Of a stretch of 64,000 nucleotides of DNA, positions 58,947 through 64,000 are shown one piece after another (the first letter of the stretch is position 1; each line of letters starts with the position of its first letter). Origin of the DNA: Thermohalobaculum sp039513195 (lineage in GTDB: Bacteria > Pseudomonadota > Alphaproteobacteria > Rhodobacterales > Rhodobacteraceae). The notes under the pieces were generated by a model. That model was not told the origin of the DNA and did no database searches. It saw nothing but the letters and a program-made list of their open reading frames with translations. The stretch covers positions 62,001 through 126,000 of the forward strand of contig JBCCRM010000002.1 in assembly GCA_039513195.1 (NCBI GenBank). Reading direction: 5' to 3'. A program made the position numbers and the translations under genes.

Positions 58947-59693
58947 TCACGCCGCCGGTTTGACCGCGGCGGTCACATAGTTGACCGAGAGATCGCGCTC
59001 CGAAATCTGCCACTCCCACAGCACCGGGTTGAACACGAACCCCTTGCGGTCGACCGGGGTCAGTCCGGCGCCGGTGAGCATATCGAACAGCTCCTCCGGC
59101 GTGATGAACCGGCGCCAGTCATGGGTGCCCCTGGGCAGCCATCTCAGCACATACTCGGCCCCGACAATCGCGAGTGCGAAGCTTTTTGCCGTCCGACTTA
59201 CGGTCGAGCTGATCATGATCCCACCCGGCCGTAGAAGAGACCCAGCGGCGGCAAGATAGCCGGGCGGGTCCGGCACATGTTCGATCACCTCCATGTTTAG
59301 AATGGCGTCGAACGCCGCCCCCTCCGTCGCCAGCTCCTCCGCCGTGGCGACGCGATATGTGATATCCAGCCCCATCTCCCGCGCATGGAGTTGCGCCACG
59401 GGAATGTTGCGCGCGGTTGGATCGATCCCGGTCACGTTGGCACCGAGCCGCGCCATCGGCTCAGACAACAAGCCGCCACCGCAGCCGATATCCAAAACCT
59501 CCAAGCCCGAAAGCGCCGTCAAATCATTGGGATCACGACCATGCTGCGCCGTGATCTGCGCGACCGCATAGCCGAGCCGGCACGGGTTAAGCATATGCAA
59601 TGGCTTGAATTTACCGGTGGGATCCCACCATTCGGCTGCCATCGCTTCGAACTTGGCGAGTTCCTGCGGATCCACATGCTCTGCCGCTGTCAT
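58947..59693 (-). CDS. ubiG: Ubiquinone biosynthesis O-methyltransferase
   Basis: A 248-residue methyltransferase. FEAMAAEWWDPTGKFKPLHMLNPCRLGY is the characteristic UbiG N-terminus; motif I is VLDIGCGGGLLSEPMARLGA; ILNMEVIEHVPDP and LPRGTHDWRRFITPEEL are also diagnostic. It carries out the two O-methylation steps in ubiquinone synthesis, and its presence indicates a ubiquinone-using respiratory chain. It converges with the transglutaminase gene, separated by only 3 nt. Confidence 0.95.
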   Translation of the reverse strand: MTAAEHVDPQELAKFEAMAAEWWDPTGKFKPLHMLNPCRLGYAVAQITAQHGRDPNDLTALSGLEVLDIGCGGGLLSEPMARLGANVTGIDPTARNIPVAQLHAREMGLDITYRVATAEELATEGAAFDAILNMEVIEHVPDPPGYLAAAGSLLRPGGIMISSTVSRTAKSFALAIVGAEYVLRWLPRGTHDWRRFITPEELFDMLTGAGLTPVDRKGFVFNPVLWEWQISERDLSVNYVTAAVKPAA

Positions 59694-59808
59694 TTTGCCG
59701 TCACCCGTCCGCTTGCATGGCCGCGCGCCATGACATAGTGCAGGGGCTTGTGTCAGCAATCGGTGCTGCCCTGCCCCGGGTCAGCGCTGCGCCGGGGAGC
59801 CTCTCCAC

Positions 59809-60771
59809 TTGAATTTCCGATCCCGCACCGGTGGCGATGGCACACGGCTCTACCCCGTGATCGAGCCGCATACCCGCTTCCATCTGGATGTCGGTGGCGG
59901 ACACCAGCTCTACGTCGAGATCTGCGGGCGCCGGGAAGGACGGACGGCTGTGGTTTGCCATGGCGGACCCGGTGCCGGATCTAGCCCCTATATGCGCCGC
60001 TTTTTCGATCCGCAGCGCTACCGCATCGTGCTTTTCGATCAGCGCGGCGCCGGCAAGTCGCTGCCGCAGGGGGCCTTGGCGAACAACACGACCTGGGACC
60101 TGGTCGAGGATCTGGAGCGTCTGCGGCTCCGCCTCGGCGTTGAAAACTGGCAGGTCTTCGGCGGTTCTTGGGGATCGACCCTCGCGCTCCTCTATGCGCA
60201 ACGATACCCGGAACGGGTGACCGAGTTGGTGCTGCGCGGCCTCTTCACCCTCACGCTGCGGGAGCTTGAGTGGTTCTACGGCGGCGGGGCGTCGCGGTTC
60301 TTTGCCGAGGCATGGCGCGATTTCACGACGCCGATCCCGCCGGGCGAGCAAGAAGATCTGATCGGCGCCTACTACCGGCGCCTGACCAGCGGCGACGAGG
60401 GGGAGGAGGTCCGCTTTGCGCGTCCTTGGGTGCGATGGGAGACGGCAACGGCGGCCTTGCGGCCGGTCAATAGCGGCTTTGTCGACGGCGCCTATGCCCG
60501 TGCCTTTGCCCGGATCGAAAGCCACTTCTTCGTCAACCGCGGCTGGTTAGACGCGGAGGATCAGATCCTTCGCGACATGGACAAGATCGCCAGAGTACCG
60601 GGGGTGGTGGTCCAGGGCCGCTACGATATGATCTGCCCGCCGGCAACCGCCCTAGCGGTGACCGATGCCTGGCCCTCCGGCATTCTGAAAATGGTCGAGG
60701 ACGCCGGCCACGCACTGTCTGAGCCCGGCATCGCCGCCGAATTGGTGCGGGCAACAGACCGCTTCGCCTGA
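59809..60771 (+). CDS. pip: Proline iminopeptidase
   Basis: A 320-residue alpha/beta hydrolase of peptidase family S33. Oxyanion motif VVCHGGPGAGSSPYMRRFFDP, LFDQRGAGKS, nucleophile GGSWGSTLALLYAQ, Asp in VVQGRYDMICPP and His in VEDAGHALSEPG form the full catalytic set. It removes N-terminal proline from peptides. The start is a TTG (59809) with AGGGAG-like bases upstream; the family N-terminus (PVIEPHTRFHLDVG) begins about 16 residues in. Confidence 0.94.
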   Translation: MNFRSRTGGDGTRLYPVIEPHTRFHLDVGGGHQLYVEICGRREGRTAVVCHGGPGAGSSPYMRRFFDPQRYRIVLFDQRGAGKSLPQGALANNTTWDLVEDLERLRLRLGVENWQVFGGSWGSTLALLYAQRYPERVTELVLRGLFTLTLRELEWFYGGGASRFFAEAWRDFTTPIPPGEQEDLIGAYYRRLTSGDEGEEVRFARPWVRWETATAALRPVNSGFVDGAYARAFARIESHFFVNRGWLDAEDQILRDMDKIARVPGVVVQGRYDMICPPATALAVTDAWPSGILKMVEDAGHALSEPGIAAELVRATDRFA

Positions 60772-60784
60772 TCTCGGCACAGGG

Positions 60785-63067
60785 TCAGAACAGGAAACTG
60801 CTGGCATCGAGCGCCTCGATCTCGAGCCCGAGGAGCGCGACACGCGCCCCCTCGCCATCGATCAGCACAACCCGATCCGCCTTGTCGAGGATCACCAAAT
60901 CGCCGATCCTTTCGACCCCTGGGTGCTGGCGATAGTCGATCCGGTCCGCACCAGGCGCGAAGTCATCAACCGTGTCGCGTCCCGAGCCCGCCCAAAAGAC
61001 GAAGAGATCTCGTCCGTCGCCACCCGTCAGCCGATCGTTGCCCGTACCGCCGTCGAGAGTGTCGTTGTGGGTGTCGCCGCGGAGCAGGTCGTTCCCGGCA
61101 CCGCCGAAGAGCCGGTCATTGCCCCGAGATCCGTAGACCCGGTCAGCACCGTCATCACCCCACAACCAGTCATTCCCCGCGGCGCCGGAAAGAACGTCGC
61201 GGCCGTCATCGCCATGCGCTTGATCGCTGTGGGAGCCAGCCTGGACGATATCGTTGCCCGCCCCGCCATGGATCAAATCGGCGCCGTTCCGGCTGACAAT
61301 CCGGTCGTTTCCATCGCCGCCAAAGATCCGGTCGTCTCCGCTTTGGCCGGTCAGGACATCGTTGCCGCCACCGCCATAGAGCAGGTCATTTCCGCCATTG
61401 CCGTGCAAACGGTCGTTGCCGCCGAGGCCAATCAATCGCTCATCTGCCGCGGTCGCAATCTTCCGGTCGACGCCAGCGGTGCCGAGGCGCCGCTCCGGCT
61501 CCGCCACCGCGATCTGTGCACCCACATGCTGAAGACCGATAACGCCGTCCGCGACGCCATCGACCCGATCCAGCGCCGCCAGCGTTTCGGCCCCGCCATA
61601 GACCAAGGAAACGGCGCCAGCATCCGCCATGCCTGGGCGGTTGGCCCGGTCTGCGGCAATCATGATGTCATCGGCGCCGTCAAAGTTCAGGTCGCCAGCG
61701 CCTGCCACAGTGATGCCGGCATTGTCGTACGCGGCCGCGCCGTTGAAGCGGTAGCCATTGGTTCCGTCGAGCGCGTCGACAAAGACCGTGCCGCCGAAGC
61801 CGTCCGCCGATCCGAACAGGAGATAGGCTGACCCAGCCTCCTGCAGAGTGCCGGCATCGGATTGGAAAGCACCGACAAGGATGTCGTCATAGCCGTCGCC
61901 ATTGACATCGCCCGCACCCGCCACCGAGGCACCGAACAGATCGTCGACGGCGACGCCAGTGATGCGGAAGCCGTTTGCACCGTTCAACTCGGCGAGGGTG
62001 ATGTCACGCTCCCGGTTGCCTCCCCGGCCGAAGACGACATAGGCGGCGCCGATACCGCCATTCAGACGGGTGCCGACGATCACATCGTCAAAGCCGTCGC
62101 CGTTCACATCGCCCGCGCCGTCGACACTGACGCCAACGCCATCCCCCGGTACCAGCCCGTTGATCTTCAGAACTGATTGACGCCCAGAGGTGGCGAGGTC
62201 GATCGTGCCAGGAGTTCTCGCACCAAAAACCAGATACGCGGCGCCGCTCGCCGGACTGGCGCCATCGGCAAAACTCGCGCCCACTACGATGTCGTTGAAC
62301 CCGTCGCCGTTGAAATCGCCTGCGCCAGCGACCGATCCGCCGGCGAAATCCTGCGACGCCTCGCCGAGGATCCGAAAGCCACGGCTTCCGCTGGCCTGTG
62401 CCGCGGTATCCGGGATCTGGCCATGCGCAGCGGACCCCAAAACGACCGCGACCCCGCCGGCCTGGCTCTGCCCATTTTGGCTTTGGCCAGGGATCGCAAG
62501 GGCCGCATCATCGAGACCGTCGCCATTGACATCGCCGAGCATGGCCGTTGCGAAGCCAAGATAGCCCTCGTCGCTCGTGCCCTCGACCAGTTCTGCGCCC
62601 CGTGCGACGGCCTGATCGACCCCCTGCGCCCTGGGCTGCCTGCCAACACTGCCGAAGAAGGCCCATGCGGTTCCCTGATCGGTGCCGGCACTGCCGTGAT
62701 CGGCAAAGGCGGACCCGTAGACGACGTCGTCGACCCCATCGCCGTCGATGTCCCCACCGCCGGAAACCGAAGTGCCGAGCCGTGCGGAGCCTTCGGCACG
62801 TTCTTCGACCAAGAAGCCGTTCCTACCGTTGAGGGTTTCGATCCCCACAACCGCCGGGTGCCCGGCCGGTCGGCCGAAAACCACGGCAACCTCGCCAACC
62901 TGTGGCCGGATCACGGTTCCGTCTGCCGCCCGCCACGAGGCATCGGGCGCCCCGAAGATCAGATCGCCGAACCCGTCGCCATTAATGTCGCCCGCGGCAG
63001 AGATCGAATGACCGAGATGGTCCCCCTGGTTCCGACCGACAAAGACCACACCGCTGGAGACACGCAT
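60785..63067 (-). CDS. Secreted FG-GAP (integrin-alpha-like) and RTX calcium-binding repeat protein
   Basis: 760 residues with no Sec signal. Residues 1 to about 500 hold about seven FG-GAP repeats, each with a calcium loop such as AAGDINGDGFGDLIFGAPD, GAGDFNGDGFNDIVVGASF and GAGDVNGDGYDDILVGAFQ, which should form a seven-bladed propeller. Residues from about 555 to 690 are RTX nonapeptides (GGNDRLHGNGGNDLLYGG and similar), then FVFWAGSGRDTVDDFAPGADRIDY and a short C-terminal secretion region. Expected to leave the cell by a type I secretion system, which is not in this window. Role in adhesion or carbohydrate binding is inference. Confidence 0.92.
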   Translation of the reverse strand: MRVSSGVVFVGRNQGDHLGHSISAAGDINGDGFGDLIFGAPDASWRAADGTVIRPQVGEVAVVFGRPAGHPAVVGIETLNGRNGFLVEERAEGSARLGTSVSGGGDIDGDGVDDVVYGSAFADHGSAGTDQGTAWAFFGSVGRQPRAQGVDQAVARGAELVEGTSDEGYLGFATAMLGDVNGDGLDDAALAIPGQSQNGQSQAGGVAVVLGSAAHGQIPDTAAQASGSRGFRILGEASQDFAGGSVAGAGDFNGDGFNDIVVGASFADGASPASGAAYLVFGARTPGTIDLATSGRQSVLKINGLVPGDGVGVSVDGAGDVNGDGFDDVIVGTRLNGGIGAAYVVFGRGGNRERDITLAELNGANGFRITGVAVDDLFGASVAGAGDVNGDGYDDILVGAFQSDAGTLQEAGSAYLLFGSADGFGGTVFVDALDGTNGYRFNGAAAYDNAGITVAGAGDLNFDGADDIMIAADRANRPGMADAGAVSLVYGGAETLAALDRVDGVADGVIGLQHVGAQIAVAEPERRLGTAGVDRKIATAADERLIGLGGNDRLHGNGGNDLLYGGGGNDVLTGQSGDDRIFGGDGNDRIVSRNGADLIHGGAGNDIVQAGSHSDQAHGDDGRDVLSGAAGNDWLWGDDGADRVYGSRGNDRLFGGAGNDLLRGDTHNDTLDGGTGNDRLTGGDGRDLFVFWAGSGRDTVDDFAPGADRIDYRQHPGVERIGDLVILDKADRVVLIDGEGARVALLGLEIEALDASSFLF

Positions 63068-63177
63068 CCGACCTCTCCGCCACCCGTGGATTTTGCATGA
63101 AAATCCGGACGTATTGAGAACATTTATCGAACATACGGGTAGGCGAGGGAGCTTAAGGAAGGCTTATCGGGCCGGCG

Positions 63178-63573
63178 TCAGTCCGAGAGGTCGCGCTTCA
63201 CGGCCGCGTCGTCCAGCATCCGGCGCGTTTCGTCCATGCGGTCGAAGGTGTCGTCGAGAGCGAAGCGTAGTTCCGGCGCGAATTTGAGGGTGACGGCCCG
63301 AGACACCGCCTTGCGCAGAGGGCCCCGGATGCGGTTCAGCACCTCCAGCACTTGTGCCGCATCGCGCCCACCAAGAGGCAGCACATAGACCGTCGCCACA
63401 CGCAGATCTGGCGAGCAGCGCACTTCGCCCACGGTGATCGAGACACCTTCGAGATCCGGCTCGTGGTGCTCGCCGCGCATCAGGATGCCGGAAAGCGCGC
63501 GCCGAATAGTCTCGCCGACGCGGAGCTGGCGTTGGCTGGGACCGGTAGGGCGGGTGTCCGTGCGGCGGGGCAT
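63178..63573 (-). CDS. rbfA: Ribosome-binding factor A
   Basis: A 131-residue KH-type protein. QRQLRVGETIRRALSGIL, ITVGEVRCSPDLRVATVYVLPLGG and LRKAVSRAVTLKFAPELRFALDDTFDRMD are the standard RbfA motifs. It helps 16S rRNA 5'-end processing and 30S maturation, notably in the cold. It lies 20 nt downstream of a methyltransferase gene; the usual infB-rbfA-truB neighbours are not visible in the window. Confidence 0.95.
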   Translation of the reverse strand: MPRRTDTRPTGPSQRQLRVGETIRRALSGILMRGEHHEPDLEGVSITVGEVRCSPDLRVATVYVLPLGGRDAAQVLEVLNRIRGPLRKAVSRAVTLKFAPELRFALDDTFDRMDETRRMLDDAAVKRDLSD

Positions 63574-63593
63574 TGCGGTCTCCGTCAGCGGGG

Positions 63594-64000
63594 TCAGGCG
63601 CGGGTGGCCTGGAGCGAGAACGAGAGCGGCAGCCACGGGCGGTCTGGCCAGCGGTGCAGCCCGTCGGCACCCAGTTCGAGACAACCGAACATACCCCAAG
63701 GCACCGCGTCGTGCTCATGAAGCCAATCGAGTCGAAGGCCGGCCGAGATCAGCGCCGTGACAATGGTGCCGAGGGGATGGGCCCATTCGGTCGAGGGGCC
63801 GCCTGTGAGCGTCTGCCCGCCTGCATAGTCCACCGGTTTCGCCTCCACCAGCGGCGCCCGCTCGAAATAGGGCCAGAACCACCCGGGCAGAGCGCCGTGG
63901 CGCCCCTCTGCGTCGTCGTCGAAGACATAGCTGGTCGGGTGGTGGTCGGCGAGATACAGCCGCCCACCGGGCGCGAGGAAATAGGCGACGATGCCTGCCC
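63594..64000 (-). CDS. SAM-dependent methyltransferase, C-terminal part (truncated by window edge)
   Basis: The frame is open from the stop at 63594 to the window end. Visible C-terminal motifs are IVAYFLAPGGRLYLADHHP (motif VI-like region after the cofactor site), a middle segment GWFWPYFERAPLVEAKPVDY and a close LISAGLRLDWLHEHDAVPWG with LPLSFSLQATRA. This pattern is common in class I methyltransferases of unknown substrate. The N-terminus with the SAM site is outside the window. Confidence 0.8.
   Translation of the reverse strand, partial: AGIVAYFLAPGGRLYLADHHPTSYVFDDDAEGRHGALPGWFWPYFERAPLVEAKPVDYAGGQTLTGGPSTEWAHPLGTIVTALISAGLRLDWLHEHDAVPWGMFGCLELGADGLHRWPDRPWLPLSFSLQATRA

Noticed and set aside
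60923..63100. Plus-strand frames and regular nucleotide repeats opposite the FG-GAP/RTX gene, first suspected as a CRISPR or tandem-repeat array
   Set aside because: The periodicity follows the protein repeats (DxNGDGxD loops and GGxGxD nonapeptides); units are imperfect and lack identical direct repeats with unique spacers.

Overview
This is a 64-kb, high-GC stretch of an alphaproteobacterial chromosome. The evidence is the mix of genes: an Entner-Doudoroff cluster, ubiG, rbfA, quaternary-amine catabolism, a four-carbon sugar-acid pathway, and dispersed 105-nt elements with YTAR-like ends. The order cannot be settled from the sequence alone; Hyphomicrobiales and Rhodospirillales-type lineages both fit. 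No rRNA, tRNA, CRISPR array or prophage was seen.

Layout. 0-1.8 kb: 3' part of a TonB-dependent receptor. 2.4-9.1 kb (minus strand): a catabolic operon of aldo/keto reductase, VOC protein, SDR, a tandem TIR-domain protein, a DenD-like dehydrogenase, an OtnI-like isomerase, a fumarylacetoacetase-type hydrolase and threonine aldolase. 9.5-21.4 kb: more sugar-acid genes (IlvD/Edd dehydratase, SDR, KdgK-type kinase, Gfo/Idh/MocA, IMDH-type dehydrogenase, SMP-30 lactonase, EamA transporter, OtnC, OtnK, and a second SDR at 21.5 kb). Three copies of one palindrome with core TAAATCGATTTA sit in three divergent promoter regions here and suggest a single regulon whose repressor lies outside the window. 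22.6-27.7 kb: a branched-chain-amino-acid-type ABC transporter. 27.7-29.1 kb: decayed gene remnants and repeats. 29.1-41.0 kb: a quaternary-amine (carnitine/betaine-like) module with a 3-hydroxyacyl-CoA-type dehydrogenase, BKACE enzyme, two SDRs, Rieske oxygenase, GlxA/CdhR-type regulator, a ProX/ProV/ProW-type transporter with a double-length permease, and a coupled Stf0-type sulfotransferase. 41.2-47.4 kb: the Entner-Doudoroff operon zwf-pgl-edd-pgi-eda. 47.6-58.9 kb: a HerA-like ATPase, a methyltransferase, an HtrA protease, and a three-gene transglutaminase/DUF2126/circularly-permuted-ATP-grasp/alpha-E cluster. 58.9-64 kb: ubiG, a proline iminopeptidase, a secreted FG-GAP plus RTX protein, rbfA and a partial methyltransferase.

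The least expected content is non-coding. Four exactly 105-nt MITE-like elements are present, and at least two of them supply the TAG stop codon of the neighbouring gene. Three copies of a 250-310-nt multi-hairpin element keep their stems while the bases change, which suggests a folded DNA or RNA. A third repeat family (about 100-175 nt) provides the Pro/Ala-rich tail of the sulfotransferase. Two post-stop hairpins carry C-rich loops that are G-quadruplex capable on the minus strand. An IS5/IS427-type insertion sequence sits exactly at the CTAG end of one MITE. Among proteins, the tandem-TIR gene embedded in a sugar-acid operon stands out.
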